Position numbers and translations under genes: made by a program. 64,000 nt of DNA, from contig CM041465.1 in the NCBI GenBank assembly GCA_023213395.1, positions 98,029,741-98,093,740 of the forward strand, written 5' to 3'. Source of the DNA: Cycas panzhihuaensis. Taxonomy: Eukaryota; Cycadophyta. The notes beneath the pieces are model-generated. The model was given only the letters and a program-made list of their open reading frames with translations. It had not been told where the DNA came from and made no database searches. This document shows, piece by piece, positions 37,640 to 48,149 of the stretch (the first letter of the stretch is position 1; each line of letters opens with the position of its first letter).

Positions 37640-38045
37640 GGAGAGGAAGGCAGCTCGAGAATGAGGCAAGCGAGACTATCTGCCTCGGCGCTGAGGGCCG
37701 AGGGATATCTTTGGATATCGATGGAAGAGAAGCATGCTGGAGAGATCTAGCGGAGCAAGAGTCCTCAAGTAAGGGTATCACACCTGGTAAACCTAGGTGA
37801 GATGAGACACCACAACTTAAGAGTCACAAAGCAAAGCGATGATCACGTGATGAAAATGGAGAGCATCGATGGGCTTCAATCACAACTGTATATTGACTTT
37901 GTTATTAGTAGCCTCAGGAGGAAGATTAGGAGGCGAAGGAGATCATGTCCGGAAGGGCTGCGGAGAATCCATGTAGCAGTAGAAGGTCCAAGGTTACCAC
38001 GACTCCCATCGTCGGTAAAAATGTAGATGGACATCAGTGATACAA
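37640..38045 (-). pseudogene. E3L second (archaeal-type) RNase H
   Basis: Clearest N-terminal motif of the four copies: IYIFTDDGSRGNLGPS with the first Asp codon at 38011-38013, then WILRSPSG and, after a one-base shift, PEATNN. The third motif gives LLCDS and VVVSHLT. The end is SSIDIQRYPSALSAEADSLA, with the last Asp codon at 37678-37680. These are the four acidic positions of RNase HI in the right order and spacing. TDGGSRGNPGP-like starts and ATNNEAEY are shared with archaeal and plant RNase HI and with the extra RNase H of Tat elements. A frameshift and a few nonsense codons disable it. Confidence 0.78.
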
Positions 38046-38541
38046 AGTCCTGGAAGTCAATAAATAATGAAAGCGATTCTCGAAAGGCAAGCAAAAGGTG
38101 GCTGTGGAGGGCAGGAGGGCCTAGTGTGGGGTTACCCAGGCGAAGCAAGCGGTTCGATCACTTTGAGGAGGAGGCGGTGGGAGGAAAAGTATCCCAGTGC
38201 CAAAAGGTCACTTGGAAAGTGAAACATGCCCACTAGATGGGAAATTCCCTTTAGGGACCCCAAGGCGAGAAAGGAGCGGAAATGAGTCGAGGCGATGAAA
38301 TAAATAGCAGTATAAACTCAGGTATGCATGAGAGTGGCACGCAAAATGAGATGGAAGGGCCTAGGGAAAAACTACAAAAGTGAGGCACCATAAATGCACA
38401 TACGAGAAAGCGCAAAAAGGGTATCAAGAGAGTGCAATGGGCAATAGGGCCAGAAGGTAAAGGCAATCGAGGAAACGGGATGGTCTCAACGACTATCTCC
38501 GGGAGCCAAAAATGGGGAGGAGTGCCAGGTGGGGCCACTGC
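38046..38541. other. E3L spacer upstream of the antisense TATA box
   Basis: Aligns with about 5480-5819 of E1 (for example AGAGTGGCACGCAAAATGAGATGGAAGGG-like sequence near 38330 against 5618). No domain-bearing frame on either strand. It would hold the upstream promoter region of the antisense gene. Confidence 0.5.
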
Positions 38542-38549
38542 TATATAAG
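38542..38549 (+). promoter_or_regulatory. TATA box ahead of the antisense gene (E3L)
   Basis: TATATAAG on the plus strand at the place homologous to TATATAAAG at 5820-5828. Downstream sequence (GAAAATGGATTCCATTTC) also aligns. Conservation between two diverged copies supports function. Confidence 0.5.
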
Positions 38550-38741
38550 AAAATCAAATGGAAAATGGATTCCATTTCACCGACTCTCATGAGAGCAGTG
38601 AGCCATTCCCTTATGCAGCTCGAGCACCCGAACTTTACTTGGAGGCACGTAGGGAGAGATCAGACCATTGGATCGGAGGCGGGGAGAGCTAGCCCAGGAT
38701 CGACAAGACGAGATGGCGACGGAGGCGGCAATTTGGATCTA

Positions 38742-38818
38742 GTGAGTGGATATCACCTAGAACCCAACCCATTTCAAAATTTTAATTTTATTGGTTTTGT
38801 AGTTTTATATGATTTTAG
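38742..38818 (+). other. Possible intron of the antisense gene (E3L)
   Basis: A GTGAGT donor at 38742 is followed by T- and A-rich sequence with acceptor-like TTTTGTAG at 38802 or GATTTTAG at 38818. Composition changes sharply to T-rich inside, as in plant introns. The E1 counterpart is 6014-6082. Confidence 0.3.
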
Positions 38819-38819
38819 T

Positions 38820-41093
38820 TTCCCCTTATGGGCAAATTGGGGGCCTCTTGGAGTCTGAATCAAACCCAGGAAAGAGAAGCGGGGACACAGGCATTAAAGG
38901 GCCACGGTCACAGGTGGGCCCCAGGGATCCCTGACGGAAGAATTTTATTTTTAGGGGCGGAATCCCTCTTTTGGGGAGGTCACCATTCATCTTTGCAGTC
39001 AAGATCATTGGTGTCACGATCATTCTTGCCGTAGGACCCCGGTGAACCTAGCGGTACTGCCTTCAAGTTCGGTAGCAGTGATGAGAAGAGGCAGGAGAAA
39101 GGGGCAAAAGCGAGGATAAGAGGCCCGAAAGGGCTTCCAAATCGAGACGGAGAGTTGAGAGAGAGTCGAGGAAAGTCGCTTTGATAACTAATATTAGGAG
39201 GTGAGAGTGGCTTTGATGCGTTTTTATGTGAATGAGGTTATCATCACGGTGAATAACCACGAGAATATAGAGATGGCTATGTTGAGTTATATGGAGATGG
39301 CATCGAGGAGACGGGGAGATCACAGCAGAGTGCGGCTATACAAGGCCTTGAGACTGCCTCGATAGCCATCAGGATCAGGAGGTTATTGGTTGACATCCCT
39401 TATCCCGTTGGGATGGGGAGGACATGTATTCCACCACCTCGGTGGGTGATTGTGGGTGGATACAGCAGGGAGATTGTCTGACGGATGGAATCTGGGAGCT
39501 AGGAGGTGAGGGTTTGGGGACCAGCCCTTTGAGGCTGACACTTAGAGAGTGGCACATTCATGGAAACCCAGAGTGGGGGCGAAGGGGGCTCCCTCCGGAC
39601 CACTCTTGATGTCGAGAGGATTCGGGTGGGAAATTGATTGTGTTAATAGATTCTGTTCTAAGATTTCCCAGGCCAGAACATAGGGAGATGGGGTGGATGG
39701 TTAGATCTTGATGCATGGCTGAAGTCAGCAGGAGATGGGCTGGGTGATACGGTAGCAACGAACCTCATACCCAACTAGACACTACTCCAGGATACTGACC
39801 CGTGGTGGATTATCATATAGCACACTACTAGGTGTTGGTTCTTTGACCATTTCTTGTGGAGTGCTTATGAGGGGACCACACCCCATCCGCAGTGAGCCCA
39901 GATAATTCCCCAGTGGCGGTTCGGTTGAGAGAGATAGAGGATAAGCCCATACGTGATTGGTGGAGGTACAGCATCATGGACCTCCTCACCTACCGGACCT
40001 CATTAGCGAGCCATACGGGGATGGTGAGGTGGGGCGGTGATGATGACAGTGGAAAGCCCAGCGAGGCCTTGCAGATGATGATAAGCGATGATAGAAAATG
40101 ATGGAGATAGGCCAATATCGACTTACAAGGAGGTAGGTCCTTTAGGGATAGCGAGGAGGAGTAGAGGAATCCATCCATTTGCCGAAGGCGAGGCCCGTGA
40201 GAGTGCGGATGAGGCGGGGGCGGTGACCAGGGCACGGGCTACGAGATCCTTGAGAGGGATGCAGGAGGATGAGTTGAGCCTATCCTTGCGAGGAGGCCCG
40301 AGCCGGAGGAGGTGCAGGATGAGGCACTTATTCATAGGAAGCAGGAGGAGGATGTTGCGACGGAGGAGGAACTTGATGGCCCTTGTGAGTGAGACTAACA
40401 TTTTCTGAGTTGTTTATCTGGGCCAGACACTTGTTTGAAGATTGATCTGGTATATGGTGGGGATATATACTAACACGCTGGCATGTTGTATTGGCAATTC
40501 TTGGGTAGAGATCCGGAGGCTGGTAGAGGCATGGTGAGGAGATATTCCCTCGGTGTATGCGGAGGGGACAGCTGGCCATCCAGGCGAGGTGATGCTGGCG
40601 GCGAGCGCCGCACGGAGGCATTGAAATCCAGTTGGTGAGGGTCAGGGGACATTTAGGTGCCGAGTCCTAGGGCATATGACATCCCAGGGATAGTTGCAGT
40701 AGGAGTGGGATGTGGTGAGGCACGAGAGGGATGAGCTATGTAGGCGGTGCAGGGCCACAGAGGCGCAAAGGTGGAGGCAGGGTGGAGATGCGGAGGCGGT
40801 GGATAGCGGTACTAGAAGGCACCTCGAGGAGTGATGGAGGGGGACTTCAGGGAGAGGATCATTATCGGGCGTCTGATCGGCTGGTGTCTCAAATGGCATC
40901 AAGGTTGAGCTGGGGCGGACATATACCCACATGGCGGTGTGACCAGGGGCAGGCCACCGAGATGGGGGGCTGAGGGCAAAACATCTTCACGGAGCCTGAG
41001 AGGAGCCTCAGGAGGGATGTGGTCCCAGGAGAGGGATCACACGGTCAGGAGATGGTACCACTAGGAGCAGAGGTAAGAGTGGGAGATGTGCAT
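38820..41093 (+). pseudogene. E3L antisense gene: plant-mobile-domain-like protein with coiled coil
   Basis: The plus strand near 39208-39350 reads LMRFYVNEVIITVNN, HENIEMAMLSYMEMASRR and VRLYKALRLPR. This is a good protein-like run aligned to E1 near 6510-6660. Further on HVFHHLGG (39424) aligns with KHVFHLL of E1. Then GDTVATNLIPN is followed near 39830 by CWFFDHFLWSAYEGTTPHP, matching LLQCWFFNHF of E1 and the LLQ-W-EHF segment of plant mobile domains. The C-terminal coil is weaker here but GEDHYRASDRLVSQMASRLS (near 40850) aligns with ERDHI...MTRLS of E1. The frame is broken several times. The C-terminal third (40334-41093) is duplicated at 41143-41902. Confidence 0.55.
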
Positions 41094-41902
41094 ATTGACT
41101 GCGGGAAGCCACGGGCCTACAGAGGTCATATAGGATATTAGAATAGGAAGCAGGAGGAGGATGTTGCGACGGAGGAGGAACTTGATGGCCCTTGTGAGTG
41201 AGACTAACATTTTCTGAGTTGTTTATCTGGGCCAGACACTTGTTTGAAGATTGATCTGGTATATGGTGGGGATATATACTAACACGCTGGCATGTTGTAT
41301 TGGCAATTCTTGGGTAGAGATCCGGAGGCTGGTAGAGGCATGGTGAGGAGATATTCCCTCGGTGTATGCGGAGGGGACAGCTGGCCATCCAGGCGAGGTG
41401 ATGCTGGCGGCGAGCGCCGCACGGAGGCATTGAAATCCAGTTGGTGAGGGTCAGGGGACATTTAGGTGCCGAGTCCTAGGGCGTATGACATCCCAGGGAT
41501 AGTTGCAGTAGGAGTGGGATGTGGTGAGGCACGAGAGGGATGAGCTATGTAGGCGGTGCAGGGCCACAGAGGCGCAAAGGTGGAGGCAGGGTGGAGATGC
41601 GGAGGCGGTGGATAGCGGTACTAGAAGGCACCTCGAGGAGTGATGGAGGGGGACTTCAGGGAGAGGATCATTATCGGGCGTCTGATCGGCTGGTGTCTCA
41701 AATGGCATCAAGGTTGAGCTGGGGCGGACATATACCCACATGGCGGTGTGACCAGGGGCAGGCCACCGAGATGGGGGGCTGAGGGCAAAACATCTTCACG
41801 GAGCCTGAGAGGAGCCTCAGGAGGGATGTGGTCCCAGGAGAGGGATCACACGGTCAGGAGATGGTACCACTAGGAGCAGAGGTAAGAGTGGGAGATGTGC
41901 AT
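40334..41902. repeat. 760-bp direct duplication, offset 809 bp
   Basis: 40334-41093 and 41143-41902 are the same sequence, separated by 49 bp. By eye I find a single difference (A at 40674, G at 41483). The unit covers the coiled-coil end of the antisense gene. Near identity is striking inside an element whose LTRs differ by about 15%. Confidence 0.93.
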
Positions 41903-42002
41903 GTTGGCTATGAGGGCCTGGGGGTCATATACTTTAGGATCATGTAGAAGTACCCCACCTTGTAAGGATGTGCTGGCTTCCCATATGTATGTAGCAGTGT
42001 AA

Positions 42003-42050
42003 CATATAATTATATATATATATATATATATATGGGGTGGTTGGAACCCC
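42003..42050. repeat. (TA) tract and conserved hairpin (E3L)
   Basis: A run of alternating T and A leads into GGGGTGGTTGGAACCCC, an inverted repeat. The same combination occurs at 8640-8667, 26148-26170 and, in reverse order, 52654-52685. Confidence 0.7.
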
Positions 42051-42140
42051 CCGTTTTGACATGAGGATCTTTTTGTCGTGTATATCGTGTGGATGATTAT
42101 GTATGTGTTTATTTTGTATGTTGTAAGTGTTGGGTTGGAT

Positions 42141-42843
42141 GTTTTGTTGTATGATGCGTTCCTTCCATTGTATGGTGTATATGTCTACTTGGTTTTACCT
42201 ATAGGTGAATTAGACGATGAGATCTGAGTTGGAGACCGATGAGGATACACATCTCGGAAGAGCATAGTGGGATATCACGAGAGAGGAAGCGGTGGGGAAG
42301 CGAGAGGAGTGTGATGCTCCAAAGCGTCAAAGTCGATTGGGGAATGTGATGGGGAGATAATGGTTTGAGGGATACGAAACACGGGTTTTGATAAGAAAGG
42401 GAACTAGAAAGAAGAAGAGAGCCATCTTAAATTTCCATTCTACCCTTGGTTGGGAAGAATAGGAAACCTAAAGATGGTAGTTTAGGAATATTTTGTTGTA
42501 TGGTGCTTACGTTCCCTTCCGTATGTGGCTATATATCTCGCGAGACACACACACCTATCGTGAGTGGAGGCGATGAGATGTGAAGTTAGAGGAGCGAGGC
42601 CGGAATACACATCTACGGAGAGCATAGTGGAATATGCGAGAGAAGCAGTGGAAGCAAGAGAGGAAGACGTGATGCTCCAAGCGTCGTCGATTGAAAGAGA
42701 ATGCCAGTGGGAGATAATGGACCCGAGGATAAAGCACGGGTTCGTGAAAGGAGCTGAAGAAGAAGAAGAGCATCATAAATTTTCATTTACCCATGGTTGG
42801 GAAGAATAGGGAAAGCTAAGATAGTAGTTTAGACTCATTCGTT
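42141..42843. repeat. About 350-bp imperfect tandem duplication
   Basis: Two adjacent units (about 42141-42490 and 42491-42843) share a TTTTGTTGTATG start, ACACATCT, GAGAGCATAGTGG, GTGATGCTCCAA and GGTTGGGAAGAATAGG blocks in the same order, with many small differences. E1 and E2 have only one unit at this place. Confidence 0.75.
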
Positions 42844-42879
42844 TAGGGCTTGAGGAATTGAAGGGATGGATTAGAAGAT

Positions 42880-43088
42880 CAAAGAGATCATTCATAAAAC
42901 TTCTCTGTAAAGAATTTTCCCCATTATGCAACTTTCTTTCTCAAATTCAGAGCCCCATACGAATTGCTGGGTGGCTATCCACAACAGGAAGCACATTAGG
43001 GGAATTCGATGACAGTGAAAGGACCTTGACCCATCGAGGTTTGAACTTGAGTCAAACAATCAGAATACTCGAGTTTGAGGGCGTGGTC
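42880..43088 (-). pseudogene. E3L integrase C-terminal end, cut by E4
   Basis: On the minus strand it aligns with the last 200 bp of integrase in E1 (9303-9485) and E2 (26799-26985), including the block for LKIEYPHD- and GPFIILESL-like sequence. It is cut at 43088 by the E4 LTR start. Its last 59 bp (43030-43088) reappear, about 20% different, at 56221-56281. Confidence 0.6.
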
Positions 43089-45675
43089 TGTTCCGGCTTA
43101 GGGAATGGATCTGGAATCACCCAGAGCTCGGGAGTAAGTGCACGGTATGTCTCTAGCATTATCATCACTTTTTATTCTTGCGATTATGCGCTTACATATT
43201 TGCATCGCATTATGACTTTGTGGGCTGACTTTGGTCAAGTCGTCCACACACTATGTTTAACCTATAGCTTGACTATAAGGGCACACTCTTAGCGAGTGTG
43301 GCACCACAGTGGCCAAGTATTACTTCACTTGTCGCCTCTCCTCTCTGCACGGATCCATCGGGTTTGCGCCACCTCACAGTGTGTGATGTCTCATCGTCGG
43401 CAAAGCTGGCTTGGCACACCACCTCATTTGGGGTCCATTTACGCTCGAGTGGGCGGGTTTCTTGGCTTGTCTGCTCTCGGGTGGGTGTTTTAGTTGTCCT
43501 TTGGCAGCTTTTAGTTTGCCCCGGCTGGACCGGTTGGTGGGCCTTTGGTTGTCTCAATCTCCAGTGCGTCTGGCCGGAATCTTGGCGGATCTGGCCCCAG
43601 GAAGATGTCTGCCGGTTTTCCGACTCTTGGCAGTCAATAGCCCGATGATCTGCTAAAGTTTCATGATGCGGCTGATATCTGCTTGTTTTAAAATCGCCGG
43701 CGGGTAGGCAACGGTGCATTATTATTGGCGCTGCACGTGGTTCGCGCCTTTTCTCCCTCGGTAGGTGCCCGATACGCGTACTTTAGGGTTTTGCTTTAGT
43801 ACTTAAACATCTTTTGGCTCGTTTTCAAGGATCTTTTGGACTCACTTTTTGGATTTACTCTCGAGAACACTCTCTGCTCTGCTCTCTTACATTTGTTTCT
43901 TTAGTTGGACTGCACTCTTCATCTGACGCCCGGCTCTCCTTTGGCTTAGTGAGACATTCTCTCGACCCCTCAAGCCTTGGAGGCTCCTTTGAAGCGGTTT
44001 CAGTACATTTCTACCAGGCGGTCCACAGGTTCCCGTTTGCGAGTGTTTCGTTCCACCTCCATAGCGAGGCCCTAACTGCTCTATTCGGTCTGACATTTGT
44101 TCCGGCCCTTCTTATCTTTTGGTTTGGGGCAAACCCCCTTGCCTCCCTTTCAGTACTCTTCACTTTGTATTTGTTTTGGTGATATTTATGCTTGACTTAT
44201 TTGTTCTCACTTGTTGCTTGAGAGTTGGTTTTCCTCCCTCTTGAGGATTAACGTACCACTCTCCCTCTGCACTTCTTACTGCGTTCTTTGTCAGCGGGCG
44301 TTGAGGGTTACATAGGCTTTGGAGGAGGCTGGGTGGATTAGCACCACACCTTGCACGCTCCTAGCGGCTCAAAGCCCTCAAAGCCTCCCTCTCGCCCGTG
44401 CTACTCTTGGCTTGCAAACAAGGGTTGAAGGCTCCCTACGGTTGCCCAAACCCGGTAACATCACAAGTTCTGTGGCTGATTTGGGACCCTTTGTCGAGGT
44501 TTGGGTGCCATCCATAGGCCCCAACATGGGTTCTTCTCCACCTTTGCTCCCGGTTACGGTTTGCTCCGTAGCATCCGGTTCCCGTGGGTGTCTTTGGAGT
44601 CTTTCTTGCCCCTTCTTGCGGTAGTTTTCCGACCTTGAGTCTTGACTTTCTCCTCACTGCCCGTGGCTCTTGGGGAGAGGTTTGGGCGCCATTGCGGGAG
44701 GTAGGCCACTCAGGAGCTTACCTTGTTGTTTCCTTTCATTTGGATCGTTCTTCTTTGGTATTTTCCTTATTGGACTAACACTGATGCATGTATATGTAGA
44801 CTCTCTTTTATGTTGCTAGACATATATTGCTAGATCTTTGTGTTGCATGTAGGCGTTCTCCCCTCGGCAAGAGGGAGACCTTTGTTGCTTACAGGTACTC
44901 GGGGCCTTGCGGAGAAGCGTTGCGGTTGCCCCTTCCACGTGGCGTCCCTTGCATGTGTCATATTTTATGCTATCTCATTTGCTAGTTAGCGTTTCTTTCC
45001 TTCCTTGATTATCGCATTTACTTTTCACTGGGAAGGTAAAGGAAGCCCCTTTTAACTTTGCTACATCTCACATCGATGCAGCTGCGAGTGGTTGGGTGCT
45101 CCTCTGAAGACTCGCCATCTCTCGCCCTCGGCCCGGTGCCGCTTTGTTCCTCTTCGCTACCCACAGTCTTTTTCCTTCTTTTATTCCTTTCTAGTAATTA
45201 GAACATCGAAGATTAAAGGAAAATTGCCTTTTGTATTGGTTTTGCGATTTGTTTGCCTTGTTGCATGTACTTTTGTTATTAAGTAGGAAAGGTTGTAGGA
45301 GTCTTCTTCTCTCTTACCCTTCCTCCCTCTTCCTTAAGCCTTGGCGCCTTGCTTCACTTGTCGCATTCGTATACGGTTAGATTGCATAGGATTGTTCTTG
45401 GCCTATCCTTATTAGGTTCTTTCTCTCTCCCTTACGGCCACCCAAGGGTGGGAGGGGCCTACTCCCGAGTCAGCAGGGTTCGTCCCTCGTATCTTAGCCC
45501 TTCGCTCGAGGCGGTGAAGGGTCACCCAGTAGCCATACTCCATTGCGGATCCAGAACTTCGCTCCGTGCAGGCGCTAGCGTGGTAGTTGCTTGCCTTGTA
45601 GGTTCCACTTCCTCTGGTTTCGTCACCATCTCTCCCGCGCCTATCGATCGGCGGTTATCCGTAGCGGTAGCGTCC
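43089..45675 (+). repeat. E4 5' LTR
   Basis: Starts TGTTCCGGC and ends near CGTCC, aligning throughout with 53706-56217. Blocks such as GGGCACACTCTTAGCGAGTG, GGTTTTGCTTTAGTACTTAA and AGATTGCATAGGATTGTTCT are identical in both LTRs. Differences are mostly short indels. Confidence 0.85.
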
Positions 45676-45693
45676 GGCGACCATCTTGAGGGG
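45676..45693 (+). other. E4 primer-binding site, decayed
   Basis: GGCGACCATCTTGAGGGG lies directly at the LTR end and aligns with TGGCAACCATACTGGGG of E3R. A few bases at the junction are lost. Confidence 0.5.
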
Positions 45694-45839
45694 CGCGATG
45701 AGGGAGCTAGTCTCGCTCTCTTGATTGGTTTCGCTACTCTGTGTGATCCTTTCTATACATCTTGACCTCCACATTGGGCGACCCCAGCAGCGTGTTATAC
45801 CATTCCTTTTCTTTTCGACATCGTCGGTCGACCTTACAT

Positions 45840-48060
45840 CTTGTAGTTTCTCTGCGTCGTTTGCGGTCTACCCCTTTGTTAGAAGACCCGTCTGACCTTC
45901 TTGCCTCGTCGGATCCGTCCAGAGCTATGGAAAGTACTCTTAGATTGGACCTACCACGCTTGTTATGAAACCCAAGCTCTTCCTTACATCATTCCGAGTC
46001 CACCCAAGAGGGTGGCGACTCCTTTACTACCGTCGATCAACACCTTTCTTGTGCTCCCCATCCTTCTACCCTTGGTAGAGGATCGTTCCTCTGAGGATTG
46101 CCACGCGGTGGCGATTTTATGAGGAACCTTGAGATGGACATGCCTTGTTCGAGGTCCGATCACCTCTTATGGGTATGTGGGGACTCCTCACATTGACGTG
46201 CTTGAGGCTCTTGATGGATGCGCCGTGCGGCATGCTCTCAACCACGTCACGAATGGCTTGAGGGTGTCTGCGGGGGAGCCTCTTCCTCCTCTGCTCTTCC
46301 CCTCACTCTTCATCCTCGTCGCCTTTCTGTGACAACAAACCCTTTCGTGCCTCTGGCGTCGCCCCATTCGTTTCTGCGGTGGGGGCACGTGTGGCACCTT
46401 CCATCCTTATCAAGGCCCTAATGCCTTAGGGCCTTCTCACGCAATGTCTGTCCCTCAAGCGGGGTTAGCATGCAGTTCCGATCAACTAATGTCTTGGTCC
46501 CTAACTTTGGCACATGTTGCTCTAGTAGGCCTAGTCGCCACTAGCCTTCCGGTACTTGGTCGGGTGGGATTAGTTCCCACGCATCCTCCAACCAGTAGCG
46601 TTGGTGCTTCTTTCTCGTTCCCCGGTATACTTCTCAACCTTGGGGCGGGGTAGAGAAGCCGTCTTCTGTTTATGGGGTGGATCAGCTACACCCATACGGA
46701 ATGGCCCCACCTACGGGTGGCAGTATGGCGAGAACAGGTTCGCATCCCTCTTGTCGCCATCGATGCGGTTCCATCAGTTGTGCCTTCGCGAGAATCGGCT
46801 CCCTTCAGGCGCCCTTTTCCACGCCTCTTGTCGTGAGGGTGGTTCCTCAGGAGGGATGGGTGTCCTACCCCATCGCTCCTTCGCCACCCGGCGTTCGTTG
46901 ATCCTACGGTTCGAGGCGGGCGCGCCTTCATGGACTTTAGGTCAACCCCTCTCTCGGTTGAGGCGTTGCGAACCAACTTAGCCTCATCCTCCACGAAGTT
47001 CCTAGATTCGATGGGACTTCGTCCATGAGACCCGTGAACATGTCAGTAGTTTTTCTATGGCATGCATCGATTCTTGGGCTTACGACCATATTTTGATGAA
47101 ACTCTTTCCTCGATCCTTGCGGTGGCGCCCTTAAATGGTTTTATCGTCTCCACCTCGATCTATTCATTCCGGATTGGTGGGCGAGTTCATCGATTACTTT
47201 GATGTAGCTCGCCCATTCGAGGCGGGATGAAATCTCTTCTCTCGCTCGAACAAGGTCACGATGAGATGAATCGTGACTTTGTGCGGCGATTCCACGATCC
47301 TTCACTCCACCAGGCGACCTTGCGGGAGGCGAGCGGGACTGTTTGTCAATGCGCCGTCCGGTCACGTGAAGTCCTCGAGATGGGGCGACCACGTGTGATT
47401 CATGATAAGCCAAGTGCTTGGCGTTGGAGCTATTGAGATCGGTGGTCTCGAGAAACCTCTTAAGCCCTCCTGGCAGTGAGGCACCACCCCTACCAAAGGC
47501 GCTAAACCTTCTCGGTAGCGGTCTTCCTCTCATCCTCTGAGAGGACCTTAGATCCCCTCACATCGGTATCGCTCGTTCGGCGTCTGATGAAAGCTCAAGC
47601 TTCAAGGTCCTTAGTCTCCTACTTCAAACAAACAAGTCCAACAAACTACCCAAGCTCCTCTTCCGAGAATGGGAGCCCGATCCTCAGCGAGAAGGTCAGG
47701 CCCTCGCGAGAAAGTGGTGTTCCATTCATGGGGATTGCTTCCATGACGATTCACGTTGTAGGGCCCGACATCGAAGGATGCCTCGGCCGATTCCTCTCCC
47801 AAGCGGGCCTCGAGGCCTAATCTGAACCAACACTTTGTTCACAAGGATCAGTTCACTAAACATGGGGGCGTGATCGCAACCCCAAACCAAGAACAGCGTA
47901 GCAGGGAAGATCACACGATCCCAGCCCTTCCGCGACAAAGGGAAGGCGCAACTCTTCTTCCTCTTCTCGTTCTCCTAGCCAGGTACTCCGTCGCCTTCAC
48001 GACCCGGAATAGGGGAAGAAGGTGATTCGGTTGCTTGAAGCAACTCAGGCTTTCGCCCTT
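45840..48060 (+). pseudogene. E4 gag
   Basis: Recognisable only by pieces. ITSYGYVGTPHIDVLEAL (46150-46205) aligns with VPITSYEYVGTPPIDVVEAL in E3R. FSMACIDSWAYDHILMKLFP is near 47055-47110 and MKSLLSLEQGHDEMNRDFV at 47227-47283. A zinc-motif segment (KWCSIHGDCFHDDSRC type) is near 47710-47760. The initiator ATG is not preserved at the aligned place. Frequent indels switch the frame. Confidence 0.6.
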
Positions 48061-48149
48061 ACAGCGATCTCAAGCCGCTAAGGAAGCGGCGGAGGCTGCC
48101 GGTTCTTAGTTCCTTGATCCCCTTAGGAGACCCTTCCTCAAATCCCTCT

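Larger units (their letters stand above)
41903..42879. other. E3L noncoding stretch between antisense gene and integrase end
   Basis: Contains a (TA) tract up to 42033, the conserved hairpin GGGGTGGTTGGAACCCC at 42034-42050, and a 350-bp imperfect tandem duplication. No domain-bearing frame. Confidence 0.6.

Noticed and set aside
38529-38858. 109-codon plus-strand frame spanning the antisense promoter
   Set aside because: It starts ahead of the TATA box and runs through the T-rich putative intron. It is not preserved in E1, so it is not taken as coding.
40334-41902. CRISPR-like or satellite array
   Set aside because: Only two long units with one 49-bp spacer, and no short regularly spaced repeats.
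42978-43088. Simple 5-bp target duplication for E4
   Set aside because: The bases before 43089 (GGTC) and after 56217 (CAAC) do not match. Only the 59-bp diverged overlap is seen.
43273-43719. 148-codon minus-strand frame in the E4 5' LTR
   Set aside because: It is not kept in the partner LTR at 53880-54270, where indels destroy it, and it has no recognisable domain.
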